Part shown: positions 5,701-13,674 of the stretch, one piece after another | Layout of the letters: each line of letters starts with the position of its first letter | Position numbering within the stretch: the stretch's first letter is position 1 | NCBI GenBank assembly: GCA_001784535.1 | Contig: MFRJ01000089.1 | Location: 346 to 17,231, forward strand | Source of the DNA: Candidatus Melainabacteria bacterium GWA2_34_9 | GTDB lineage: Bacteria; Cyanobacteriota; Vampirovibrionia; Gastranaerophilales; UBA9971 | DNA length: 16,886 nt | Reading direction: 5' to 3' | Made by a program: the position numbers and the translations under genes | Notes under the pieces: model-generated | What the model was told of the DNA's origin: nothing | What the model saw: only the letters and a program-made list of their open reading frames with translations | The model's database searches: none

Positions 5701-7446
5701 CTAAGACAATTCTCTTTGATGATAGTGTGTATGAAGCAATTTATGGGAAACTTCACTAAGAGGTTTTCCTAAGAATTCTTCATAAAGTTTCTGAACATCA
5801 GCATTTTTATGAGATTTTCTGAGTTCTTTTTTTGCATCAATTGCATATATGCTTTTCAATCTTGCTTTAATTCTATCAATATCAGTATTTAATGGCTGAC
5901 CGCCACCTGCAATACATCCGCCTGCGCAGGTCATTATTTCTATAAAGTGATAATCAGCTTCACCGGAAACCACTTTATCCATTAATTTTCTAGCCTGACC
6001 TAAAGAACTTGCTACAGCAATTTTTACATCAAGACCTTTTACGTTAACTGTTGCTTCTTTAACACCATCAAGTCCTCTTACTCCGGTAAAGTCTATATTT
6101 TCAAGCTCTTCGCCTGTAATAAGAAAATATGCTGATCTTAAAGCAGCTTCCATTACACCGCCTGAAGCAGCAAATATATCACCGGCACCTGAAGCTAAGC
6201 CAAGAGGGCTGTCAAAATCAGTTTCTTCAAGCTTGCTGAAATTAATACCGCTTGTTTTGAATAATTTTGTAAGTTCTCTGGTTGTAAGAACCGCGTCAAC
6301 GTCTCTTAAACCGTCATTTTCAAGTTCGGGTCTTTGTGCTTCGAATTTTTTAGCGGTACAAGGCATTATTGAAACAACATATATATCTTTCGGGTCAACA
6401 CCTGCTTTTTTAGCCCAGTAAGACTTAATTACAGCACCAAGCATTTGATGAGGAGATTTACAGGTTGATAAATTCGGAATTAATGACGGATAGAAATGTT
6501 CGACAAATTTTATCCATCCTGGTGAACAGGAAGACATAAGAGGAAGAACGCCGTTGTTTGTTACTCTGTGAACAAGCTCACTTCCTTCTTCCATAATTGT
6601 CAAATCAGCTGCGAAATCTGTATCAAAAACCTGATTAAATCCGAGTTTTTTAAGGGCTGTAACCATTTTTCCCGTAGAAATTGCGCCCGGTTCCATTCCC
6701 ATAGCCTCACCTATGGTGACTCTTATAGCAGGAGCAGGTTGGACTACAACAACTTTTGCAGGATCTTTTAAAGCTGCTCTTACATCTTCTATAGCGCCTT
6801 TTTCTGTTAACGCTCCTGTAGGACAAACCATTATGCACTGTCCGCAGTTTATACAATTGGATTCGCCAAGGGAACAATCAAAAGAAGGAGCTACAACACT
6901 TTCAAATCCTCTTTTTGTAAACTCAATTGCATTTACGGTTTGAATTTGTTCGCAAACTTTCACGCATTTTCCGCAAAGAATACATTTATCAGCATCTCTT
7001 ACGATAGAAGGTGATGATAAATCAATCGGGTTATGTCTTTTCTTTCCTTGATAAGGAACTTCAGTAATTCCATACTCTTCGGAAAGACTTTGAAGTGAGC
7101 AAAAACCGCTTCTGTCGCATTTTAAGCAATCCATAGGGTGGTTTGCTATCATTAATTCAAGAATTGTTTTTCTTGCATCAATAACTCTGTTAGAGTGTGT
7201 CTTGATTTTCATTCCTTCTGCAACAGGGTTTGTGCAGGAAGCAACGAGAGTTCTTGCGCCTTCTACTTCTACAACACAAATTCTGCAAGCGCCTGTCGGT
7301 GTGCATTTTTTTAAATGACATAAAGTCGGGATATTTATTCCTGACTGATTAGCAGCTTCAAGAATTGTGGTACCTTTCGATACACTTACATTATCTCCGT
7401 TAATATTTATATTAACTTTTTGATCTACTATATTTAATGTTTCCAT
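5701..7446 (-). CDS. hydA: [FeFe] hydrogenase catalytic subunit, HydABC bifurcating type
   Basis: A 581-residue subunit that reduces protons or oxidises H2 at an H-cluster. Domains in order: [2Fe-2S] ferredoxin (C43, C54, C57, C71), His-Cys [4Fe-4S] site (H103, C107, C110, C116), two [4Fe-4S] clusters (C155/158/161/165 and C198/201/204/208), then the H domain with L1 SSCSPGW (305-311), L2 IMPCTAKKFE (C363) and L3 EIMTCAGGCIAGGGQP (C507, C511), and the small-subunit-like C-terminal tail. L1 usually reads TSCCPxW; the second Cys is Ser308 here. Length and linkage to nuoE/nuoF genes fit the NAD-linked, ferredoxin-dependent trimeric enzyme. It starts 18 bp after the nuoF-like gene with GAGGG upstream. 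Maturases HydEFG are not in this window and must be elsewhere. Confidence 0.96.
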   Translation of the reverse strand: METLNIVDQKVNININGDNVSVSKGTTILEAANQSGINIPTLCHLKKCTPTGACRICVVEVEGARTLVASCTNPVAEGMKIKTHSNRVIDARKTILELMIANHPMDCLKCDRSGFCSLQSLSEEYGITEVPYQGKKRHNPIDLSSPSIVRDADKCILCGKCVKVCEQIQTVNAIEFTKRGFESVVAPSFDCSLGESNCINCGQCIMVCPTGALTEKGAIEDVRAALKDPAKVVVVQPAPAIRVTIGEAMGMEPGAISTGKMVTALKKLGFNQVFDTDFAADLTIMEEGSELVHRVTNNGVLPLMSSCSPGWIKFVEHFYPSLIPNLSTCKSPHQMLGAVIKSYWAKKAGVDPKDIYVVSIMPCTAKKFEAQRPELENDGLRDVDAVLTTRELTKLFKTSGINFSKLEETDFDSPLGLASGAGDIFAASGGVMEAALRSAYFLITGEELENIDFTGVRGLDGVKEATVNVKGLDVKIAVASSLGQARKLMDKVVSGEADYHFIEIMTCAGGCIAGGGQPLNTDIDRIKARLKSIYAIDAKKELRKSHKNADVQKLYEEFLGKPLSEVSHKLLHTHYHQRELS

Positions 7447-7464
7447 AGCTAAAATTTCCCTCTT

Positions 7465-9306
7465 CTACTTAGCTGCAATTGCTTTGACAGGACAAAGCTG
7501 TACGCATTGATCACATTTTACACAGACGGCTGTCTGAATTTTATGAGGAGATTTTCTTTCCCCAACAATTGCACTGGTCGGGCATTTTGCTTTACAAATA
7601 CCGCATCCTATACATTTACTTTCATTTATTTCGTAACTAATAAGACTTTTGCAGTGAGCTGACGGGCACTTTTCATCATAAATATGTGCGTCATATTCAT
7701 TTTTAAAATATCTTAATGTGCTAAGTACAGGATTTGGAGCTGTTTGACCAAGCCCACAAAGCGATGTATCTCTTATAACACCTGCAAGATGTTCTAAATG
7801 CTTAACAGAATCAATTTTTTCCTGTTTATCAACTTCTTTGGTGGTAATTTTCTCAAGAATTTCGAACATTCTCATAGTGCCTTCGCGACATGGAGTACAT
7901 TTTCCGCAGGATTCCTTTGTGCAAAATTCCACGAAATATTTTGCCACGTCAACCATGCAAGTTCCTTCGTCCATAACAACAAGACCACCGGAACCCATCA
8001 TTGCGCCGACTGTTTTTAATGATTCGTAGTCGATTTTGATATCGAGGTTTTCTTCAGAAATACATCCGCCTGAAGGACCGCCTATTTGTACTGATTTATA
8101 TTTTTTATCATCAATAATTCCGTTGCCGATTTCATAGATGATTTCTCTCAAAGAAATTCCCATTGGTACTTCAACAAGACCGGCATTATTGATTTTTCCT
8201 GTTAATGCAAATACTTTTGTACCTTTGGAAGAATCTGTGCCGACGCTTGCAAACCAGTCACCGCCATGTCTTAAAAGACCGGGGACATTTGCAAGTGTTT
8301 CTACGTTATTAATTACTGTAGGACAGCCAAACGCACCGCTTTCTGTAGGGAATGGAGGACGCGGATTTGGCATCCCTCTTCTTCCTTCGATAGAGCCTAT
8401 TAATGCTGTTTCTTCTCCACAAACAAAAGCGCCTGCACCTTTTTTTATTTTTAATTCAAGATTAAATCCGCTGCCGAGAATATTTTCTCCGAGCAAATTA
8501 TTTTCTTTAGCAAGTTTTATTGCGTTTTCAAGTCTTTCAATAGCAAGCGGATATTCTGCTCTCACATAAATATATCCGTAGCTAGCGCCAATAGCATAAG
8601 CTGCTATAGTCATACCTTCCAAAAGTGAAAATGGATCGCCTTCCAGAACACTTCTGTCCATAAATGCACCCGGATCACCTTCATCCGCATTGCATATCAT
8701 ATATTTTTTCTGGTTATTAGGATCTTTAGGCACGCTTTTATTTCCGAATTCCCATTTCATTCCTGTAGGGAATCCGCCGCCGCCTCTTCCTCTTAAGCCG
8801 GATTTTTTAACTTCATCAATTACTCCAAGAGGTCCTGCTGCAAAAGCTTTTTTTAATCCTTCGTATCCTTCAGCTGCAAGATAATCCTGTAATGATTCAG
8901 GGTTAATATGTCCGCAATTTTTAAGAACAAGTCTTCTTTGTTTTTTGAAAAACGGTAATTCGTTTATTGCAGGAACTTCATCGAGATCGTCCTTGCTTAT
9001 TACTTCAGTTGTCGGATATTTTCCGATAATTAACTTGTGATTATTGATGTTATCAACAAGAACAGATTTTAATAAACCTTCAACATCTGCCACAGTAACA
9101 TCCCCATAAGATAATTTAGGATAACCCTGTTTTGCGATGTCAACTATTATTTCTCTTTTACAATATCCTACGCATCCTGTAGGAATTATTTCGGCGTCTA
9201 TTTTTAAGTTTTTTAATGTAGTAGAAATGGCTTCATAAACAGACTTTGCACCAGCCGCAAGCCCGCATGTTCCCATTCCAACATAAATTTTAGTTCTATC
9301 ACTCAT
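7465..9306 (-). CDS. hydB: NuoF-like flavoprotein subunit of bifurcating hydrogenase
   Basis: A 613-residue FMN- and NAD(H)-binding subunit expected to be the site of electron exchange with NAD. An N-terminal thioredoxin-like [2Fe-2S] domain (C14, and GCVGYC with C45 and C49) precedes the NuoF core, which shows the glycine-rich flavin/NADH loop GLRGRGGGGFPTG (about 160-172), GAGAFVCGEETALIGS and the [4Fe-4S] motif ESCGKCTPCREG with a distal Cys in TSLCGLG. The last ~50 residues carry two extra ferredoxin clusters (CIGCGICKAKCP and CVKCDQCVQLCP). The N- and C-terminal additions distinguish hydrogenase or formate-dehydrogenase NuoF from complex I NuoF. It lies between the nuoE-like and hydA genes; a 97-bp palindrome separates it from nuoE. 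The ribosome binding site is AAGAGGA, about 10 nt before the ATG. Confidence 0.96.
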   Translation of the reverse strand: MSDRTKIYVGMGTCGLAAGAKSVYEAISTTLKNLKIDAEIIPTGCVGYCKREIIVDIAKQGYPKLSYGDVTVADVEGLLKSVLVDNINNHKLIIGKYPTTEVISKDDLDEVPAINELPFFKKQRRLVLKNCGHINPESLQDYLAAEGYEGLKKAFAAGPLGVIDEVKKSGLRGRGGGGFPTGMKWEFGNKSVPKDPNNQKKYMICNADEGDPGAFMDRSVLEGDPFSLLEGMTIAAYAIGASYGYIYVRAEYPLAIERLENAIKLAKENNLLGENILGSGFNLELKIKKGAGAFVCGEETALIGSIEGRRGMPNPRPPFPTESGAFGCPTVINNVETLANVPGLLRHGGDWFASVGTDSSKGTKVFALTGKINNAGLVEVPMGISLREIIYEIGNGIIDDKKYKSVQIGGPSGGCISEENLDIKIDYESLKTVGAMMGSGGLVVMDEGTCMVDVAKYFVEFCTKESCGKCTPCREGTMRMFEILEKITTKEVDKQEKIDSVKHLEHLAGVIRDTSLCGLGQTAPNPVLSTLRYFKNEYDAHIYDEKCPSAHCKSLISYEINESKCIGCGICKAKCPTSAIVGERKSPHKIQTAVCVKCDQCVQLCPVKAIAAK

Positions 9307-9347
9307 TTTATTCGAATCCTCTTAAATAATACATTTTTTATCTTGTT

Positions 9348-9444
9348 TGTCATCCTGAGCGAAGCGAAGGATCTATTCCACCTGGAATAAAAGTTTACAA
9401 TTGTCTATTAGACAGATTCTTCGGGCTAAAGCCTCAGAATGACA
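9348..9444. repeat. 97-bp palindromic repeat, TGTCATCCTGAGCG type, inside the hydrogenase operon
   Basis: Outer arms TGTCATCCTGAGCGAAGCGA...GGATCT and AGATTCTTCGGGCTAAAGCC...TCAGAATGACA are inverted. Inner hairpins include ATTCC-ACCT-GGAAT and TGTCTATTAGACA. It lies wholly between the nuoE stop (9452) and the nuoF start (9306), so it is transcribed within the operon. It shares TGTCAT/ATGACA ends and length with the repeats at 3905-4002 and 14465-14557, but the body differs. Confidence 0.88.
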
Positions 9445-9451
9445 GAGAAGG

Positions 9452-9964
9452 CTAATTGGATTTTTCATATTTTTCAACTAAAGCCGTAACATCTTTTGCC
9501 TGTAATCTACCGTAAAACTCTTCATCGATTGTAATTACCGGAGCAATTGAACAAGCTCCAACACATGCAACTGTTTCAAGAGAGAACAATCCATCTTCAG
9601 TTGTTTCACCGGCTTTAATTTTTAATTCTGACTCAAGTTTTTCAAGAATCTTGAGAGATCCTTTTACATGGCAGGCGGTTCCTCTGCAAACTCTGATTAT
9701 GTGTTTGCCTAAAGGTACTAATCTAAACTGATTATAAAATGTTGCTACGCCATAAACATTACTAGTTGGTACATTTAAGTACTCAGAAATGCTTATCAGG
9801 TTTTCTTTACTAAGATAACCATATTTTTCCTGGACATCCTGAAGCAAAGGAATTACATTTTCTCTTTTCTTTGCGTATTTTTCAAAGATTTTGACAAGGT
9901 CTTCAGGTAAATTTTTACTGCAATTGCAGTTACAACTTGTACAATTCGACATTCTTTTCACCAT
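9452..9964 (-). CDS. hydC: NuoE-like [2Fe-2S] subunit of bifurcating hydrogenase
   Basis: A 170-residue thioredoxin-fold subunit that binds one [2Fe-2S] cluster through C93 and C98 (RVCRGTACHVKGS) and C134 and C138 (ACVGACSIAP), and pairs with the NuoF-like subunit. The helical N-terminal part (PLLQDVQEKYGYLSKE, VYGVATFYNQF) is typical. Two starts are possible: ATG at 9964 (MVKR) or the ATG four codons later (MSNC), which has GGTGA 5 nt upstream and looks better. The extreme N-terminus carries four clustered cysteines (C8, C11, C13, C15), which core NuoE does not need and which may bind a metal. It is the first gene of the operon; the likely promoter and a perfect palindrome lie at 10023-10060. 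Confidence 0.95.
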   Translation of the reverse strand: MVKRMSNCTSCNCNCSKNLPEDLVKIFEKYAKKRENVIPLLQDVQEKYGYLSKENLISISEYLNVPTSNVYGVATFYNQFRLVPLGKHIIRVCRGTACHVKGSLKILEKLESELKIKAGETTEDGLFSLETVACVGACSIAPVITIDEEFYGRLQAKDVTALVEKYEKSN

Positions 9965-10022
9965 AAACTAAATTTCAATTACCATTCGTACATCTAAAAG
10001 ATTACAGTTTTTTAGACGTTTC

Positions 10023-10044
10023 AATCGTGATAATGTTCACGATT
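10023..10044. promoter_or_regulatory. Palindromic operator upstream of the hydrogenase operon (Rex- or CRP/FNR-like)
   Basis: AATCGTGA-TAATGT-TCACGATT is a perfect 8+8 inverted repeat with a 6-bp spacer. Its geometry equals the Rex (TTGTGA-N6-TCACAA) and CRP-family (TGTGA-N6-TCACA) operators, with C/G instead of T/A at one symmetric position. On the minus strand a TATAAT (10059-10054) lies just upstream, so the palindrome would fall at the transcription start. No good -35 is visible. Confidence 0.6.
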
Positions 10045-10078
10045 TATACTATTATTATAATACAAACAAATAAAATGT

Positions 10079-10990
10079 TTATACTATTTTTATTTGATTT
10101 ATTATAATTTTTAAAAAACATTCAGGTCCGCCACCAAGGTGCTTTGCCCTTGATGGTAGTCCATTAGGCTCTTTGCCTACTGAAAAATATACAATATCAT
10201 TATGATTTTTAACAACCATTTTGTAATCACTTCCGTCAAACCCAGAAATAGGACCAAATTCATCGCCGATAACCAATATTTCCTTATCTTGAATTTTATT
10301 TAAACTCGCGATATTTTTTAAAATCCATTTAATTGAATCTGATTTGTCAGACACGCCGACTTCTATATGTTTCACATCACTTGTAATCCGTGCATCTTTC
10401 ATTCCCAAAAGACGTGCATTATTTTCCATCAAATCAAATGCGCCTTTTATTCCTTCCTTAAAGCCTGCATTTGTTAATTTATTTTCTGTTTCAATAATTA
10501 ATTTATCTATTTCTGATTTCAAAGGATTCTCCCATTCAGGTATTAAATCAAGCTTTCTGCGATTGAGCCGTTCATAAATTATATTAAGTTTTACAGGAGC
10601 TTCTGATTCAATATCATTTTTTGTCTTTTCTGCAATTTTATCGAGAAGTTTGTTCGTTTTTTCATCTATATTTTTACGAAATAACAAAACAGGCTGAGAC
10701 TTTTCATCAAATCCAAAAACTTCTGAACCTCTATTCGTACAAATAAACAGATTTTTTTTGTAAAGTCCCCTTATATGCGAAGAAAATTGTTTATCTATAT
10801 TTCCAAAATTTGTTCCTGTTACGACTGCTATAAAAATTCCCTGCTCAAGAAGACTTTCGAGAGCTGTTATAAGCTCTGGGATATCATCATTTCTAGTATG
10901 AACAGCCGTTCCATCCCAGTCGAAAACAATTATTTTATATTTTTTGTCTAATTCTTTATATTTTTCGATATCACAAACAGATTTTTTCAT
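10079..10990 (-). CDS. HAD-superfamily phosphatase
   Basis: A 303-residue haloacid-dehalogenase hydrolase, cytosolic, with no signal peptide. Motif I is VFDWDGTAV (nucleophile D24, acid D26), motif II is VVTGT (near 57-60), motif III is the Lys in the region VSDKSDSIKWIL, and motif IV is VIGDEFG...DGSD near residue 245. The long insert between motifs II and III is a C2-type cap, as in sugar-phosphate phosphatases (Cof, sucrose- or trehalose-phosphatase and phosphomannomutase relatives). The C-terminus has LGGGPECFL, a glycine-rich ending seen in some of these enzymes. The substrate cannot be named. It starts at the ATG at 10990, divergent from the U32 gene, and ends 114 bp before nuoE on the same strand; the promoter-like palindrome suggests it is not in that operon. 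Confidence 0.88.
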   Translation of the reverse strand: MKKSVCDIEKYKELDKKYKIIVFDWDGTAVHTRNDDIPELITALESLLEQGIFIAVVTGTNFGNIDKQFSSHIRGLYKKNLFICTNRGSEVFGFDEKSQPVLLFRKNIDEKTNKLLDKIAEKTKNDIESEAPVKLNIIYERLNRRKLDLIPEWENPLKSEIDKLIIETENKLTNAGFKEGIKGAFDLMENNARLLGMKDARITSDVKHIEVGVSDKSDSIKWILKNIASLNKIQDKEILVIGDEFGPISGFDGSDYKMVVKNHNDIVYFSVGKEPNGLPSRAKHLGGGPECFLKIIINQIKIV

Positions 10991-10999
10991 ATTTTAAAT

Positions 11000-11044
11000 A
11001 TAAATATCTACATTTAGATTTTAAAGCCCTAATTAGATATTTAT
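11000..11044. repeat. 11-bp inverted repeat between divergent genes
   Basis: ATAAATATCTA (11000-11010) and TAGATATTTAT (11034-11044) are perfect inverted copies 23 bp apart, in the 86-bp gap between the HAD and U32 genes. AT-rich; it could be an operator or simply two overlapping promoter regions. Confidence 0.35.
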
Positions 11045-11076
11045 AAGATAATGTTTTTATTGAAAGGTTAATAAAC

Positions 11077-12897
11077 ATGAAACAAATCGAACTTCTCGCA
11101 CCTGCGAAAAATCTTGAATCCGGCATTTCCGCTATAAAATGCGGAGCTGATGCTGTTTATATTGCCGCTGAAAGATTCGGAGCAAGAAGCGCTGCTGGGA
11201 ATTCGATGGAAGACATAGAACAGCTAATTAAATTCGCCCATAAATACCGAGCAAAAATCTATATAACAATAAATACACTTTTTAAAGATAAAGAAATTCC
11301 GTATGCCTATAATTTAATCCAAAAACTTTATCAAATTGACGCTGATGCAATTATAGTTCAAGATATGGGACTACTAGAACTTGATTTGCCGCCTATACCA
11401 TTATTTGCAAGCACTCAAGCAAACAATACAACTCCCGAAAAAGTCAAATTCCTCGAAAAAGTGGGCTTTCAGCGGGTAATTTTAGCCAGAGAACTTTCTC
11501 TGGAGAAGATTAAAGAAATTAAAGCCAAAACAAAAGTTGACCTTGAATTTTTTGTTCACGGGGCGTTGTGTGTTTGCTACAGCGGGCAATGCTATATGAG
11601 TTATGCAATCGGAGGAAGAAGCGGTAACAGAGGCGAATGCGCTCAACCATGCCGGAAAAAATACACTTTAGCGGATTCTGAAAATAAAATTATTTCTGAA
11701 GATAAATATTTGCTTTCTCTTAAAGATTTAAATCTTTCTAATCATCTTGAGAATCTTATAAATGCAGGAATTTCATCGTTTAAAATCGAAGGCAGACTCA
11801 AAGATATCAGTTATATTAAAAATATAGTAAGTTATTACAGACAAAAGCTTGATATTATTCTTGATAATAACGGACTTGAAAAAAGTTCCGGAGGAAAAAG
11901 TCTTATAAGCTTTTCGCCAAACCCTAATAAAACTTTCAACAGAGGGTATTCTGAATATTTCCTCAATGGAACAGCTTCAAAAATTGCCTCTATAAAAACG
12001 CCAAAATCAATTGGAGAAGAAATCGGAAAAGTAAATTTCGTTCAAAACAATTCTTTTAGTGTTTCCGGAAATGTGAAACTAAATAACGCTGATGGTATAT
12101 GCTTTTTTGACAAAGACACGGAACTTCAGGGAACAATAATTAATAAAGTCATGGGAAATAATATTTTCCCCGATGAAATGAAAGGAATTCAGGAAAATAC
12201 TTTTATTTATCGAAATCTTGATCATGAGTTTTTGAAAATTCTTAAAAACTCAAAAATTGAAAGAAAAATCGGCGTGAATCTTTATTTATCTCAGGAAAAT
12301 GACTCATTAATTTTTGTGGCAATTGATGAAGACGGGATTAAAGCCCAAATTAACTTAAAAAATTCTTTTGAATTAGCTCAAAACAAAGAAAAAGCTTTGG
12401 AAACTTTAGAAAAACAATTTTTGAAATTAGGTGAAACTGATTTTTACGCTAATTCTGTTGAAATCAATCTTAAAGAAGCTTATTTTATTCCTGTAAAAGA
12501 AATTAACGAAACCAGAAGGCAGCTCATACAAAAGCTTGAAGAAGAAAAATTAAAGTCATATACACCGCAAATAATCAAAATAGAAAAAAACAATTTTCCT
12601 TATCCTGACAAAAAGCTTGATTACACAGGAAATGTTCTGAATAAATACGCGGAAGAATTTTATAAACGGCACGGGGTTGAAGAAATTGAGCCTGCTGCGG
12701 AGTCAGGAATAAATATGCGCGGAAAAAATGTTATGAAAACAAAATATTGCTTGAAACACCAGCTCAATCTTTGTCCGAAGCAAACTAAAACCAAAGAGTT
12801 CACAGAACCTTTTTATATTTATGAAGAAAATAATCAGAAATACGAACTTAAATTTGATTGTGCAAATTGCGAAATGCAGATCGAAATATTTATTTAA
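11077..12897 (+). CDS. U32-family protein with DUF3656-like region, RlhA-type RNA hydroxylation factor
   Basis: A 606-residue U32 family member, historically called peptidase but with characterised relatives (RlhA on 23S rRNA, TrhP on tRNA) acting in prephenate-dependent RNA hydroxylation through an iron-sulfur cluster. The N-terminal TIM-barrel-like part starts IELLAPAKNLESGISAIKCG. The U32 signature is at about 157-174 (EFFVHGALCVCYSGQCYMS), with C165, C167, C172, then C188 and C192 in ECAQPC as likely cluster ligands. The length, the FNRGYSEYFLNG segment (about 288-299) and the extended C-terminus suit the long RlhA/YdcP form rather than short TrhP. The C-terminal tail has YCLKHQLNLCPK and CANCEM. 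The ribosome binding site is AAAGG, 9 nt before the ATG. It appears monocistronic. Whether its target is rRNA or tRNA is not decided. Confidence 0.9.
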   Translation: MKQIELLAPAKNLESGISAIKCGADAVYIAAERFGARSAAGNSMEDIEQLIKFAHKYRAKIYITINTLFKDKEIPYAYNLIQKLYQIDADAIIVQDMGLLELDLPPIPLFASTQANNTTPEKVKFLEKVGFQRVILARELSLEKIKEIKAKTKVDLEFFVHGALCVCYSGQCYMSYAIGGRSGNRGECAQPCRKKYTLADSENKIISEDKYLLSLKDLNLSNHLENLINAGISSFKIEGRLKDISYIKNIVSYYRQKLDIILDNNGLEKSSGGKSLISFSPNPNKTFNRGYSEYFLNGTASKIASIKTPKSIGEEIGKVNFVQNNSFSVSGNVKLNNADGICFFDKDTELQGTIINKVMGNNIFPDEMKGIQENTFIYRNLDHEFLKILKNSKIERKIGVNLYLSQENDSLIFVAIDEDGIKAQINLKNSFELAQNKEKALETLEKQFLKLGETDFYANSVEINLKEAYFIPVKEINETRRQLIQKLEEEKLKSYTPQIIKIEKNNFPYPDKKLDYTGNVLNKYAEEFYKRHGVEEIEPAAESGINMRGKNVMKTKYCLKHQLNLCPKQTKTKEFTEPFYIYEENNQKYELKFDCANCEMQIEIFI

Positions 12898-13011
12898 AGC
12901 TAATACCAATATTATTATCGTCGGTTTTATACAACTTAAACATGATCTTTTTCTGGAGTAACTTTATTATTATTTAGTTAAGTACTTATTTTTTACAAAA
13001 AGAGGTTTGCG

Positions 13012-13674
13012 GTGAAACTCAACGATGATAGCCATATAAAAAATATTGCCCAGAGTTCCGGCAAATTCATGTACAGACCGCAAAACCAAAAACTTTCTGT
13101 TAAAGCTCCATCCAGAAAGAAATCCCTTTTATTCTCCGGTCAAAATAATCTTTTTGACGATGAATCAATCGAATTCAATGACCTGGATTCAAACATGCTT
13201 AACAGAAACATGATTAAATTTTTGCCGACAGACTCATTAAGACTGGAATTACAGCTTGAAAGAGCCGAAAAAAGATTAAAAAAAATTGATGATGAAATTA
13301 AAATTTCTAAAATTCTTGAAATTGAAGAAGCATCAAGAGAAGAACTGCTTGAAAAAAAGAAAAATCAGCTCAATAAAGAAATACATTCATATAAATCCCA
13401 ATACAGAAAATTAGGTTTTATTTACATGCTTGCTGATGTTATTTCGGATGCAGGAATTAAGATAACGGAAAGCATTAATAATTTTAAAGCCTATATTTTT
13501 TCAAAGCCACTATTTAAAAAAATATTTGAAAGAATACCCGGCTATAAAGAAAAACAAAAACTCGAAAAAATGAATATATTACAAAATACAATCATCAATG
13601 AAATAAATAAAAATACAAAAGCTGATACAAAAAAACTGGAATATTTATTCAAAAAAAAAGAAGAATTTAGTTAA
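13012..13674 (+). CDS. Hypothetical coiled-coil protein
   Basis: A 220-residue Lys/Glu-rich protein I do not recognise. The start is GTG at 13012, with AGAGG 6 nt upstream. The first ~75 residues are polar and probably disordered (basic KAPSRKK, then an acidic DDESIEFNDLD). A long coiled coil follows from about 80 to 140 (LRLELQLERAEKRLKKIDDEI and on through LLEKKKNQLNKEI). Next is a short hydrophobic stretch, LGFIYMLADVIS, too weak to call a membrane segment, then a basic helical tail. The last 8 bp overlap the 3' end of the convergent TauE-like gene. No terminator is visible between the two. Function unknown. Confidence 0.8.
   Translation: MKLNDDSHIKNIAQSSGKFMYRPQNQKLSVKAPSRKKSLLFSGQNNLFDDESIEFNDLDSNMLNRNMIKFLPTDSLRLELQLERAEKRLKKIDDEIKISKILEIEEASREELLEKKKNQLNKEIHSYKSQYRKLGFIYMLADVISDAGIKITESINNFKAYIFSKPLFKKIFERIPGYKEKQKLEKMNILQNTIINEINKNTKADTKKLEYLFKKKEEFS

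Noticed and set aside
12703..12909. Minus-strand frame overlapping the end of the U32 gene
   Set aside because: It lies almost entirely within the U32 coding sequence, is Phe/Ile-rich and has no start signals.
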